Of a stretch of DNA of 27,004 bases, positions 7,241 through 15,120 are shown one piece after another (position 1 is the stretch's first letter; each line of letters starts with the position of its first letter). Origin of the DNA: an uncultured Prevotella sp. (lineage in GTDB: Bacteria > Bacteroidota > Bacteroidia > Bacteroidales > Bacteroidaceae); the NCBI GenBank assembly GCA_900770845.1, contig CAAGLS010000112.1, positions 1 through 27,004 of the forward strand, in the 5' to 3' direction. The position numbers and the translations under genes were made by a program. The notes under the pieces are model-generated. The model was given only the letters and a program-made list of their open reading frames with translations. It searched no databases and had not been told where the DNA came from.

Positions 7241-9043
7241 ATGCAAGACATTCGTAACATCGCAGTTATTGCGCACGTTGACCATGGTAAGACAACCTTG
7301 GTGGACAAGATGATGCTCGCCGGTAAACTGTTCCGTGACGGCCAGGACAACAGCGGGGAAGTGCTCGACTCCAACGACCTGGAGCGCGAGCGAGGGATAA
7401 CGATCCTTTCGAAAAACGTATCTATCAACTGGAAAGGCACAAAGATTAATATTCTCGATACTCCCGGACACTCCGACTTTGGTGGCGAGGTGGAGCGCGT
7501 GCTCAATATGGCAGATGGCTGTCTGCTCCTCGTCGACGCTTTTGAGGGACCTATGCCCCAAACGCGCTTCGTGCTGCAAAAGGCACTGCAAATCGGACTG
7601 AAGCCCATCGTGGTGGTCAACAAGGTGGACAAGCCCAACTGCCGCCCGGAGCAGGTCTATGAGATGGTGTTCGACTTGATGTGCGACCTCAACGCCACCG
7701 AAGACCAGCTCGACTTCCCCGTCGTCTACGGCTCGGCCAAGAACGGCTGGATGGGCGAGGACTGGAAGACTCCCACCGGCAACATCGACTATCTGCTCGA
7801 CAAAATCATTGAAGTGATTCCTGCGCCGAAGCATCTTGAGGGTACGCCCCAGATGCTCATCACGTCGCTCGACTATAGCAACTACACAGGCCGTATCGCT
7901 GTGGGCCGTGTCCACCGTGGCACGCTGCGCGACGGCATGAACATCACCATCTGCCACCGCGACGGCTCCCAGGAGAAGACCAAGATCAAGGAGCTGCACA
8001 CCTTTGAGGGTATCGGCCATAAGCGCACGGAGGCCGTGGAGAGCGGTGACATCTGTGCCGTGATTGGCTTGGAAAACTTCGAGATTGGCGACACCATCGC
8101 CGACTTTGAGAATCCCGAGCCGCTGCCCCCCATCGCCGTGGACGAGCCTACGATGAGTATGCTCTTCACCATCAACGACTCTCCCTTCTTCGGCCGAGAG
8201 GGCAAATACTGCACCTCGCGCCACATCAATGACCGTTTGCAGAAGGAGTTGGAGAAGAACCTCGCCCTGCGTGTGACCCCCGTAGAGGGCTCCACCGACA
8301 AGTGGATTGTCAGTGGCCGTGGCGTGCTGCATCTCTCGGTGCTCATCGAGACCATGCGCCGCGAGGGCTTCGAGCTGCAGGTGGGCCAGCCGCAGGTGAT
8401 CTACAAGGAAATAGACGGCAAGAAGTGCGAGCCTATAGAGGAACTCGACATCAATGTGCCAACCGACTACTCCAGCAAGATGGTGGATATGGTGACGCGC
8501 CGCAAGGGAGAGCTTACGGGCATGGAGCCAGAGGGCGACCGCGTGAACATCACCTTCGACATCCCCTCGCGCGGAATCATCGGACTGCGTACCAATGTGC
8601 TCACCGCCAGCCAGGGCGAGGCCATCATGGCCCACCGCTACAAGGAGTACCAACCCTATAAGGGCGACATCGTGCGCCGCACCAATGGCTCCATGATAGC
8701 CTTGGAGACGGGCACCGCCTACGCCTATTCCATCGACAAGCTCCAGGACCGCGGCAAGTTCTTCATCGATCCGGGCGAGGAGGTCTATGCCGGTCAGGTG
8801 GTGGGCGAGCATGTCCACGACAACGACTTGGTGATCAATGTCACAAAGGCCAAGCAGCTCACCAATGTGCGTGCGAGCGGAAGCGATGAGAAAGCCCGAG
8901 TGATTCCCAAGACCGTGATGAGTCTGGAGGAATGCCTTGAGTATATCAAGGAGGACGAGTATGTGGAGGTGACTCCCAAGTCGATGCGCATGCGCAAGAT
9001 CATCCTCGACCATTTGGAGCGCAAGCGTGCCAACAAAGAATAA
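7241..9043 (+). CDS. typA: Translational GTPase TypA/BipA
   Basis: A ribosome-associated GTPase related to EF-G and LepA, linked to 50S assembly and stress or low-temperature growth. The 600-residue length is normal. GTPase motifs are all present: G1 AHVDHGKT (11-18), RERGITI switch I (about 49-55), G3 DTPGH (73-77), G4 NKVD (127-130) and G5 GSAKNG (164-169). Domains similar to EF-G II, III and V follow, then the TypA-specific C-terminal domain with the basic segment KSMRMRKIILDHLERKR. It is monocistronic, with its own promoter and a terminator at 9070-9100. Confidence 0.97.
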   Translation: MQDIRNIAVIAHVDHGKTTLVDKMMLAGKLFRDGQDNSGEVLDSNDLERERGITILSKNVSINWKGTKINILDTPGHSDFGGEVERVLNMADGCLLLVDAFEGPMPQTRFVLQKALQIGLKPIVVVNKVDKPNCRPEQVYEMVFDLMCDLNATEDQLDFPVVYGSAKNGWMGEDWKTPTGNIDYLLDKIIEVIPAPKHLEGTPQMLITSLDYSNYTGRIAVGRVHRGTLRDGMNITICHRDGSQEKTKIKELHTFEGIGHKRTEAVESGDICAVIGLENFEIGDTIADFENPEPLPPIAVDEPTMSMLFTINDSPFFGREGKYCTSRHINDRLQKELEKNLALRVTPVEGSTDKWIVSGRGVLHLSVLIETMRREGFELQVGQPQVIYKEIDGKKCEPIEELDINVPTDYSSKMVDMVTRRKGELTGMEPEGDRVNITFDIPSRGIIGLRTNVLTASQGEAIMAHRYKEYQPYKGDIVRRTNGSMIALETGTAYAYSIDKLQDRGKFFIDPGEEVYAGQVVGEHVHDNDLVINVTKAKQLTNVRASGSDEKARVIPKTVMSLEECLEYIKEDEYVEVTPKSMRMRKIILDHLERKRANKE

Positions 9044-9069
9044 GTAGACCCATATCCTTTGTCAAGAAT

Positions 9070-9100
9070 ACAAGCGGAGGCAGCCTTTGCCTCCGCTTGT
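9070..9100 (+). terminator. Terminator of typA
   Basis: A perfect 13-bp GC-rich stem (9070-9082 with 9088-9100) and a 5-nt loop, followed by a T-rich stretch (TTTCGTCTTCT), 26 nt after the typA stop. Confidence 0.85.
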
Positions 9101-9179
9101 TTCGTCTTCTGAGGGCCAATGTGGGGCAGATGGATGAAAAAACTTCGAGACAAAAGGAAGCTGATTCGCAATAACTTGT

Positions 9180-9187
9180 TATCTTTG
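9180..9187 (+). promoter_or_regulatory. -7 box directly before the REPIN-like element and vsr
   Basis: TATCTTTG is an exact TAnnTTTG match. Transcription would begin about 7 nt later, a few bases before the GTAGGAGG foot of the repeat, so the repeat would form the vsr leader RNA. Confidence 0.6.
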
Positions 9188-9197
9188 CAGCAGACAA

Positions 9198-9428
9198 GTA
9201 GGAGGCACGGCGTCCCCGCCGTGCATGAATGTGAGGTGGGACGGTGGGCGAGAATGTGCGGCGGAGACGCTCTGCATGAGTGTGCGGCGGAGACGCTGTG
9301 CGAGAATGTGCTGCGGGACGCTCTGCATGAATGTGCGGCGGGATGCCGCACCTCCTACTAAGACTCCGCGCGAGAATGGGCGGCAGGACTCCGCGCGAGA
9401 ATGTGCGGCGGGACGCCGCAACTCCTAA
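9198..9428 (+). repeat. REPIN-like element with internal 25-26 bp repeats
   Basis: The left end is GTAGGAGG (9198-9205) running into an 8-bp hairpin, GCACGGCG/CGCCGTGC (9205-9224). The inverted right end is a hairpin TGCGGC/GCCGCA (9334-9350) followed by CCTCCTAC (9351-9358). A second, slightly decayed right end follows: TGCGGCG/CGCCGCA at 9404-9420, then CTCCTAA. Between them are about six tandem units of 25-26 bp (for example 9265-9290, 9291-9316, 9362-9386, 9387-9411). Two GTAG-footed hairpins in opposite orientation are the signature of REP doublets (BIME/REPIN). A shorter copy lies at 12275-12332. Open frames through it are artefacts of the repeats. Confidence 0.8.
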
Positions 9429-9471
9429 TTGGTTGTTTTGGGATCTGTGGAGAATTATAAATGGATGCAAG

Positions 9472-9999
9472 ATGGATAAGCTGACGGCAGTACAAAGGCA
9501 TAAGACAATGGCGGCGATTCGTTCCAAGAACACGCGGCCCGAGCTTATCGTGCGCCATTACCTTTGGCGGGCGGGGTTCCGCTACAGGCTCAACAATCCG
9601 CGTCTTCCCGGCCATCCCGACTTGGTGCTGCGCCGCTACCGCACGTGCATCTTTGTGAATGGCTGCTTCTGGCACGGCCACGAGGACTGCCGCTACTTCC
9701 GCATGCCCACTACCAACGCGGAGTTTTGGGAGGCCAAAATCCACCGCAACCAGCAGCGCGACCGACAGGAGCAGCAGCGGTTGGCCGAAATGGGGTGGCA
9801 CTGCATCACCGTGTGGGAGTGCCAGCTCAAACCAGCGGTGCGCGAGCAGACGCTGCGCGCCTTGGCGTTCACGCTCAACCATATCTTCCTGCAAGACCAC
9901 AGCCTCAACCGCTATGTCGTGCCGGAAGAGCAAATGCCCTTGGCGGCAGAGCCGGAAACCTTATATGGAAAGGGAGAAAAGGAACAAACAAAGAAGTAA
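9472..9999 (+). CDS. vsr: Very short patch repair endonuclease Vsr
   Basis: Vsr nicks DNA 5' of a T:G mismatch made by deamination of 5-methylcytosine, starting very short patch repair. The 175-residue protein has the family motifs RSKNTRPE (17-24), GHPDLVL with Asp50 as the metal ligand, FVNGCFWHGHEDC (61-73) with the conserved His and Cys residues, and RDRQEQQRLAEMGWHCITVWECQL toward the C-terminus. The ATG at 9472 gives the normal N-terminus MDKLTAVQRHKTM; upstream codons in the same frame lie inside the repeat element. Vsr genes normally sit beside a cytosine-5 methyltransferase; none is visible in the window. Confidence 0.93.
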   Translation: MDKLTAVQRHKTMAAIRSKNTRPELIVRHYLWRAGFRYRLNNPRLPGHPDLVLRRYRTCIFVNGCFWHGHEDCRYFRMPTTNAEFWEAKIHRNQQRDRQEQQRLAEMGWHCITVWECQLKPAVREQTLRALAFTLNHIFLQDHSLNRYVVPEEQMPLAAEPETLYGKGEKEQTKK

Positions 10000-10042
10000 T
10001 AATTCGCAAACCCTTGCGTTTCAATCTAAAAAAGCAGTGACA

Positions 10043-10747
10043 ATGAAAAGAATCTTGATGTTTGCCGTTTGTCTGTTGACCGCCTGTTTGCAGTCAGTGG
10101 CACAGAATGAAGTGGGGAAGTGGTCGCTCGTTCCCCATATCGGAGTCTCCGTAGTCACCATGACGAAGGATTATTTTCCTGCCGACGCCGTCACGTGGGA
10201 CGTTGACACCAAGCTGCGTTCCAACATCAGCGGCGGCTTGGATGTGGAGTATCAGACATCGCCCTTGGTGGCCGTGTCGGCCGGACTGTGGTATCGCGAG
10301 GGCGGCACGCGCTACAAGGACCTTACGTTGTCGATGGACCAAGAGTCGGGAAGCGGCATGGCGTTCCACGACGCTTACGCGAGGCTCAACTATCTGGCCG
10401 TCCCCATTATGGCCCACGTGTATCTGGCCAAGGGATTGTCGGTGAATGTAGGGTTGGAGCCTGCTTTCCTCATCGACCAAAAAGCCAAATACCAAATGCA
10501 GTCCTACACCTACGACACGGAGGCACAGCACTGGGCGATGGGCGACAACAAGCGCATATCCGATGAGAAAAGCGACAACTACCAGAAACTGTTGCTCTCG
10601 GTTCCTCTCGGCTTGAGCTATGAGTATGAGCGCGTGCTGATTGACGCCCGCTATGAGCTTGGGTTGAGCAAGGTGTTCAAGAACGGCCTCTCCGACGCCC
10701 GCACCCATGGGTTCATGTTCACGATGGGCTACAGGATTGGACTGTAG
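10043..10747 (+). CDS. Small outer-membrane beta-barrel protein (porin family)
   Basis: A 234-residue protein with a clear signal peptide (MKRILMFAVCLLTACLQSVAQ, cleavage near 21). The mature part alternates polar and hydrophobic residues with many aromatics, and ends in YRIGL, fitting an eight-to-ten-strand barrel of the outer membrane beta-barrel group (PF13568-like). VSAGLWYREGG and AVPIMAHVYLAKGLSVNVGLEP are typical strand pairs of this family. The substrate is unknown. It lies 43 nt after vsr and could be transcribed with it, though the two are functionally unrelated. The start is the ATG that opens the signal peptide. Confidence 0.8.
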   Translation: MKRILMFAVCLLTACLQSVAQNEVGKWSLVPHIGVSVVTMTKDYFPADAVTWDVDTKLRSNISGGLDVEYQTSPLVAVSAGLWYREGGTRYKDLTLSMDQESGSGMAFHDAYARLNYLAVPIMAHVYLAKGLSVNVGLEPAFLIDQKAKYQMQSYTYDTEAQHWAMGDNKRISDEKSDNYQKLLLSVPLGLSYEYERVLIDARYELGLSKVFKNGLSDARTHGFMFTMGYRIGL

Positions 10748-10754
10748 ACGAACC

Positions 10755-10797
10755 ACGGTCTTCCCTGAAGAAAGATGACTTCTTCGGGGAAGACCGT
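10755..10797. terminator. Bidirectional terminator between the barrel gene and luxS
   Basis: A long stem, 10755-10765 (ACGGTCTTCCC) with 10787-10797, extended by GAAGAA/TTCTTC, sits between two convergent genes, 7 nt past the plus-strand stop and 13 nt past the minus-strand stop. The plus side is followed by TCTCTTTTG. Confidence 0.75.
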
Positions 10798-10810
10798 TCT
10801 CTTTTGCCCC

Positions 10811-11290
10811 CTATTCAGGATAGTGCAGGTTCTCTTCCCGTATGTTGTCCAGCACTTCGGTAAGGAACTTGCGGGCTTCCCATTTTGCCATGGGCAGGTC
10901 GTGGAGAAGCCAGTTGCCGCAGTCTTTTGGCGCTGCGCCGGGAATCTCGCCCTCATAGTCGGCGATGAAGCGGAACGTGCGCCGCATCAAGTCGACGATG
11001 TCCTCCGATTTGAGGTCGCCTTGCAGAATCAGGTAGTTGCCCGTGAGGCAGCCCATAGGTCCCCAATAGACGATGCGGTCTTTCCATTCGGCGTCGTTGC
11101 GCAGGTAGGTGGCCGCAAGATGCTCTATGGTGTGGAGCGCGCCGGCGTGTACCACAGGCTCGCGGTTGGGCTCCTTCATGCGGATGTCGAATGTTGTGAT
11201 GGTCTCTGCGCCCACAGCGTCCTTGCGGCTCACGTAGATGCCGCGCAGCAGACGGTTGTGGTCGATGGTGAATGATGGAATCTTGTTCAT
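10811..11290 (-). CDS. luxS: S-ribosylhomocysteine lyase LuxS
   Basis: LuxS splits S-ribosylhomocysteine into homocysteine and DPD, the precursor of autoinducer-2. The 159-residue protein has the metal site HTIEH (His53, His57) and the third ligand Cys124 in KDCGNW. The catalytic cysteine is Cys81 in GPMGCLTGNY. It is the second gene of a minus-strand pair after mtnN, whose product makes its substrate. No promoter was seen in the 82-nt gap, so the two are likely co-transcribed. Confidence 0.97.
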   Translation of the reverse strand: MNKIPSFTIDHNRLLRGIYVSRKDAVGAETITTFDIRMKEPNREPVVHAGALHTIEHLAATYLRNDAEWKDRIVYWGPMGCLTGNYLILQGDLKSEDIVDLMRRTFRFIADYEGEIPGAAPKDCGNWLLHDLPMAKWEARKFLTEVLDNIREENLHYPE

Positions 11291-11372
11291 AGTTGGGTTG
11301 GCGCCTGCTCCCTAAGCCTCTTTCTTATGGGGGGCATGATGGGGAAGCGGCATGCCTTGCTTATGGGGTTGT

Positions 11373-12068
11373 TTATATTTTATTCAAGAATTTCTTGGTC
11401 ACTTCAAAGCTGCCGTTGGCCATGCGGTCCCAGAAGTCGAAATACATTTGGGCTTTGTGGTCGTTGAGCGGCACGTCGCTGATGATGCGGAAGGAGATGA
11501 AGTCCACCCCGAAGATGTGGCAGGTTTGCGCTATGGAGCAACTCTCCATGTCCACAGCCTCGGCCTCGGGAAAGCTGTCGAGGATGGAACGCATCTTCTC
11601 GCGCGAGTCGACAAACCATTCCCCGCTTACCGTGAGTCCCGCCCTGACGTGCGTTCCCTCTGCGTTGAGGCCCAAGGCCGTAGCCACAAGTCCGTCGGGA
11701 GCCTCGAAGCGGGCGGGCATGCCGAGGATTTGCCCTCGCTCGCAGTTGTCGCCGCAATAGGCGTCGTGGTAGGCGCATTGCCGTGCCACCACCACGTCGC
11801 CCACGTTCAGGCTCTGGTCGGCTCCCCCCGCGCAGCCACTGGAGATGATGAGGTCGGGATGGAACGACTGGATGAGCAGCGTGGCTCCGATGGCGGAGTT
11901 CACCTTTCCGATTCCACATTTCTGCAGGGCAATCTCCTTGTCGCCCAATTGGCCCGTGACGAGTCGCCCGTGGCCAATCGCCTCAGTCTGTTTGTTGCTG
12001 AGTATGGATTCCAACTGCTGGAACTCCTTGTCCATGGCCACGATGATGGCTACCTTTCTATAATTCAT
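11373..12068 (-). CDS. mtnN: 5'-methylthioadenosine/S-adenosylhomocysteine nucleosidase
   Basis: This enzyme removes adenine from S-adenosylhomocysteine and 5'-methylthioadenosine. With LuxS it forms the two-step activated-methyl-cycle route that also yields AI-2. The 231-residue protein has the N-terminal IIVAMDKEFQQL with probable general acid Glu15, SSGCAGG (about 77-83), EAVDMES (about 170-176) contacting the ribose, and RIISDVP with the catalytic Asp. It lacks a signal peptide, so it is cytosolic. Its start codon lies at the end of a run of 7-bp repeats (12064-12093), which is unusual for a housekeeping gene. Confidence 0.95.
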   Translation of the reverse strand: MNYRKVAIIVAMDKEFQQLESILSNKQTEAIGHGRLVTGQLGDKEIALQKCGIGKVNSAIGATLLIQSFHPDLIISSGCAGGADQSLNVGDVVVARQCAYHDAYCGDNCERGQILGMPARFEAPDGLVATALGLNAEGTHVRAGLTVSGEWFVDSREKMRSILDSFPEAEAVDMESCSIAQTCHIFGVDFISFRIISDVPLNDHKAQMYFDFWDRMANGSFEVTKKFLNKI

Positions 12069-12142
12069 AGTTCACAATTCACAATTCATAATTGGGCGCG
12101 CGCCGCTTTTGACAATTCATCATTCATAATTGGCACGCGCCG
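12064..12142. repeat. Heptanucleotide repeats and a duplicated AT/GC block at the mtnN start
   Basis: Four 7-bp units (12064-12070, 12071-12077, 12078-12084, 12085-12091) read on the minus strand as ATGAATT or GTGAATT variants, and the last one supplies the mtnN start codon. A further two units lie at about 12115-12128. A larger block, ATTCATAATTGG followed by a GC-rich tail ending GCGCCG, occurs twice, at 12084-12105 and 12122-12142. Confidence 0.8.
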
Positions 12143-12256
12143 TCCTATTTCGTTTTGAACCCTCGCCCATCATCATGATGGACGTGTATCTGATTCTTTT
12201 TCCTTGCAAATTTACGAAAAACTCTTTAAACTTCGCCATTAGTCATTATATTTTTG

Positions 12257-12264
12257 TAATTTTG
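12257..12264 (+). promoter_or_regulatory. -7 box before the second REPIN-like element and the YfhO gene
   Basis: TAATTTTG matches TAnnTTTG. As at 9180, the GTAGGAGG foot begins 11 nt after the last G of the box, and the bases between (CAGCAGACAA) are identical at the two sites. Confidence 0.6.
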
Positions 12265-12274
12265 CAGCAGACAA

Positions 12275-12332
12275 GTAGGAGGCACGGCGTCTCGCCGTGC
12301 AAGAATGTCAGTCGGGACGCCGCACCTCCTAC
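12275..12332 (+). repeat. Short REPIN-like element
   Basis: GTAGGAGG (12275-12282) leads into the perfect hairpin GCACGGCG/CGCCGTGC (12282-12300, 3-nt loop). The inverted end, ACGCCGCACCTCCTAC, finishes at 12332; reverse-complemented it matches the left end at 14 of 16 positions. The right hairpin has decayed on its 5' side. Length is 58 bp, against about 160-230 bp for the relative at 9198. Confidence 0.78.
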
Positions 12333-12420
12333 TGCAAAGCCAGTGCTAACTGTTTAGTTATATAGAAGCAGACGACCCCGTAATTGCGGATTCAAACAAC
12401 GAAAACTAATTCTACAACGA

Positions 12421-14931
12421 ATGAATACATTGAAGAAGTGTCTCCCCGACATCCTGGCGGTGATTCTGTTTGCCATCATCGCGTTTGTCTATTTCATGCC
12501 GGCCGACATCGACGGCCGCATCCTCTTCCAGCACGACTCCGCCGCTGGCCGTGGCATTAGCCAGGAGCTTTTGGAGTATCAGGCCAAGACAGGGCAGAAG
12601 ACCCGCTGGACCAACTCCATCTTCAGCGGTATGCCCACCTATCAGTTGTCGCCGTCGTATAAGAGCCAAGACATGCTCAAGGGCGCCGAGAAGGTGTATC
12701 AGCTCGGGCTGCCCGTGTGCGTGGTGTACGTGTTTGTCTATCTGTTGGGATTCTACATCCTGCTGCGCGCTTTCAACTTCCGCCAGTACCTTGCGGTGTT
12801 GGGCAGCATCATCTGGGCGTTCAGCAGCTATTTTTTCATCATCATCGCCGCGGGCCACATGTGGAAGGTGATGGCCCTTGCCTATCTGCCGCCCATGATA
12901 GCCGGCATCGTGCTCGCCTATCGGGGCAAATTCCTTTGGGGCTTGATCCTTACGGCGCTGTTCACGGCCTTTGAGATAGACGCCAACCATGTGCAGATGA
13001 CCTATTATTACCTGTTCATCATCTTGGCCATGGTCATCGCCTTCCTTGTCATCGCCATCAAGCAGCGCCGGATGGCCGACTTCCTCAAGGCTACTGCCGT
13101 CTGTGCCGTTGGCGGACTGATAGGCGTGGCGCTCAATCTGAGCAATCTCTACCACACCTACGAGTATGCCAAGGACACCATGCGCGGCAAGAGCGAGTTG
13201 GTGAAGAAGAACTCGGCCAACCAGACCAGCTCAGGACTCGACCGCGACTACGTGACGCAGTGGAGCTACGGCATTGGCGAGACGTGGACGCTGCTCGTTC
13301 CCAACACCAAGGGTGGGGCTTCGGTGCCCATGTCGCAAAACACCAAGGCCATGGAGAAGGCCGACCCGCAATACCTGCAGTTCTATCAGCAGGTGGGGCA
13401 GTACTGGGGAGAGCAGCCCGGCACGAGCGGCCCCGTCTATGTGGGAGCGTTTGTGTTGCTGCTCTTCGTGCTCTCGCTCTTCATCGTCAAGGGGCCGATG
13501 AAGTGGGCCTTGTTGGTCTGCACCGTGTTGAGCATACTTTTGGCATGGGGCAAGAACTTCATGCCGCTCACCAATTTCTTCCTCGACTACGTCCCCATGT
13601 ATTCCAAGTTCCGCACCGTGGCCTCCATCCTCGTCATAGCCGAGTTCACCATTCCCCTCTTGGCCATGATGGCCCTGAAGAAGATTGTCGACGAGCCCGA
13701 CATCCTGGCCAAGAAGATGCGGTGGGTGTGGACATCGTTTGCCCTCACGGGCGGTGTCTGCGTGCTGTTCGCCCTGATGCCCAATGTGTTCTTCTCCGAT
13801 TTCATCTCCAGTTCGGAGATGCAGCAGTTCAACGAGATTGCCAAGCAGGGCAGCGACGCCGCTGCCTACATTTCGGGCTTTGAGGCCAACCTGCGCACTG
13901 TGCGTGAGGCCATCTTCACCTCCGACTGCTGGCGCTCGTTCGGCGTCATCTTGGTGGGCATGGTCTTCCTGCTGCTCTACAAGTATCGCAAGCTCTCGGC
14001 CCAGTTCATGGTGGGGGGCATCGCCGTGCTTTGCCTGCTCGACATGTGGCTCGTCGACAAGCGTTATCTCAACGACGACATGTTTGTGGAGAAGAGCGCG
14101 CGCGACCTGCCGCAGCCCAAGACTGCCGCCGACGAATACATCCTTCAGGACAAGTCGCTCGACTACCGGGTGCTGAACTTTGCCAGCAACACCTTCAACG
14201 AGAACGAGACTTCCTACTACCACAAGTCCATTGGCGGCTACCATCCTGCCAAGCTGCGCCGCTACCAAGAGCTCATCGAAGCCTACATCGCCCCCGAAAT
14301 GCAAAAGACGATGGGCGCCGTGGCCCAGGCCGGTGGCGACATGACGCAGGTGGCCGGCGACTCCGTGTGGCCGGTACTCAACATGCTCAACGCCAAGTAT
14401 TTCATCCTGCCCTTGCAGGGAGGCAAGACCATGCCGCTGCAGAATCCCTACGTGTATGGCAATGCGTGGTTCGTAGACAAGGTGACCTACGTGAACAACG
14501 CCAACGAGGAGCTCGACGGATTGGGCAAGTGCAACCTGCGCCACGAGGCTGTGGCCGACAAGAAGTTTGAGTCTGTGCTGGGCCAGTCGGTCAAGCAGGG
14601 CAATGTGTCGGTGGTGAAGATTACCTCCTACGAGCCCAACCAGTTGGCCTACGAGGTGCAGAGCGACAAGGGCGGCGTCTTGGTTTTCTCCGAGGTCTAT
14701 TATCCCGGATGGACGGCCAAGGTGGATGGCAAGCCCGTTGAGGTGGGACGTGTCAACTATGTGCTGCGTGCCATCCGCATCACTCCCGGCCACCACAAGG
14801 TGGAGCTTGCCTTCTTCCCGAAGAGCATCGACCGCACCGAGACGGTGGCCTACGTGGGCTATGTGGTGCTGCTCCTGCTCATCGTGGGTGGCGTGGTGAT
14901 GGAATACCGCAAGCGCAAGCAGAGCGAGTAG
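12421..14931 (+). CDS. YfhO family polytopic membrane protein
   Basis: An 836-residue integral membrane protein with about a dozen or more hydrophobic helices (TM1 about 10-27, then clusters at about 97-240 and 340-520), a large extracytoplasmic C-terminal region (about 550-800), and a final helix at about 803-824 before a basic tail. The layout and motifs such as LFQHDS near TM1 and WSYGIGETWTLLVPN match the YfhO family (PF09586), which has a GT-C-like glycosyltransferase fold. In Firmicutes YfhO is linked to lipoteichoic acid glycosylation; in Bacteroidota the substrate is not known. It is monocistronic, with a promoter at 12257, a leader of about 150 nt containing a REPIN-like element, and a terminator at 14957. 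Confidence 0.87.
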   Translation: MNTLKKCLPDILAVILFAIIAFVYFMPADIDGRILFQHDSAAGRGISQELLEYQAKTGQKTRWTNSIFSGMPTYQLSPSYKSQDMLKGAEKVYQLGLPVCVVYVFVYLLGFYILLRAFNFRQYLAVLGSIIWAFSSYFFIIIAAGHMWKVMALAYLPPMIAGIVLAYRGKFLWGLILTALFTAFEIDANHVQMTYYYLFIILAMVIAFLVIAIKQRRMADFLKATAVCAVGGLIGVALNLSNLYHTYEYAKDTMRGKSELVKKNSANQTSSGLDRDYVTQWSYGIGETWTLLVPNTKGGASVPMSQNTKAMEKADPQYLQFYQQVGQYWGEQPGTSGPVYVGAFVLLLFVLSLFIVKGPMKWALLVCTVLSILLAWGKNFMPLTNFFLDYVPMYSKFRTVASILVIAEFTIPLLAMMALKKIVDEPDILAKKMRWVWTSFALTGGVCVLFALMPNVFFSDFISSSEMQQFNEIAKQGSDAAAYISGFEANLRTVREAIFTSDCWRSFGVILVGMVFLLLYKYRKLSAQFMVGGIAVLCLLDMWLVDKRYLNDDMFVEKSARDLPQPKTAADEYILQDKSLDYRVLNFASNTFNENETSYYHKSIGGYHPAKLRRYQELIEAYIAPEMQKTMGAVAQAGGDMTQVAGDSVWPVLNMLNAKYFILPLQGGKTMPLQNPYVYGNAWFVDKVTYVNNANEELDGLGKCNLRHEAVADKKFESVLGQSVKQGNVSVVKITSYEPNQLAYEVQSDKGGVLVFSEVYYPGWTAKVDGKPVEVGRVNYVLRAIRITPGHHKVELAFFPKSIDRTETVAYVGYVVLLLLIVGGVVMEYRKRKQSE

Positions 14932-14956
14932 GTTCGTTCCGCCTCCCCATACCAGA

Positions 14957-14992
14957 CATCCCGGAAGCAGGCTCCAACCTGTTTCCGGGATG
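14957..14992 (+). terminator. Terminator of the YfhO gene
   Basis: A 15-bp stem with one G-T pair (14957-14971 with 14978-14992) and a 6-nt loop, followed by TTTTCGTC, 25 nt after the stop codon. Nothing gene-like is seen between here and 15120. Confidence 0.85.
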
Positions 14993-15120
14993 TTTTCGTC
15001 ATCTGCTTCTCCCATCCGTATCGACGGAGTCGGTTACTGGCCGCGGGCAGTTGGGCTATGATGCCCCGCCATGACTCAACAGAGGGAGCGGGCTGCCCGA
15101 TGCAGCGTTGCTCCTGCGAT

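Noticed and set aside
7169..9013. Long open frame antisense to typA (likewise 517-1308, 13231-15015, 20615-22744 and 23445-25313)
   Set aside because: These are shadows of GC-rich codon use opposite genes with complete, recognisable motifs. Their peptides are His/Val/Gly-rich and match no family.
9119..9361. Arg/Cys-rich repeat proteins at 9119-9533 on both strands
   Set aside because: They follow the 25-26 bp repeat units and the REPIN hairpins; unit lengths are mixed, so no stable protein repeat would result.
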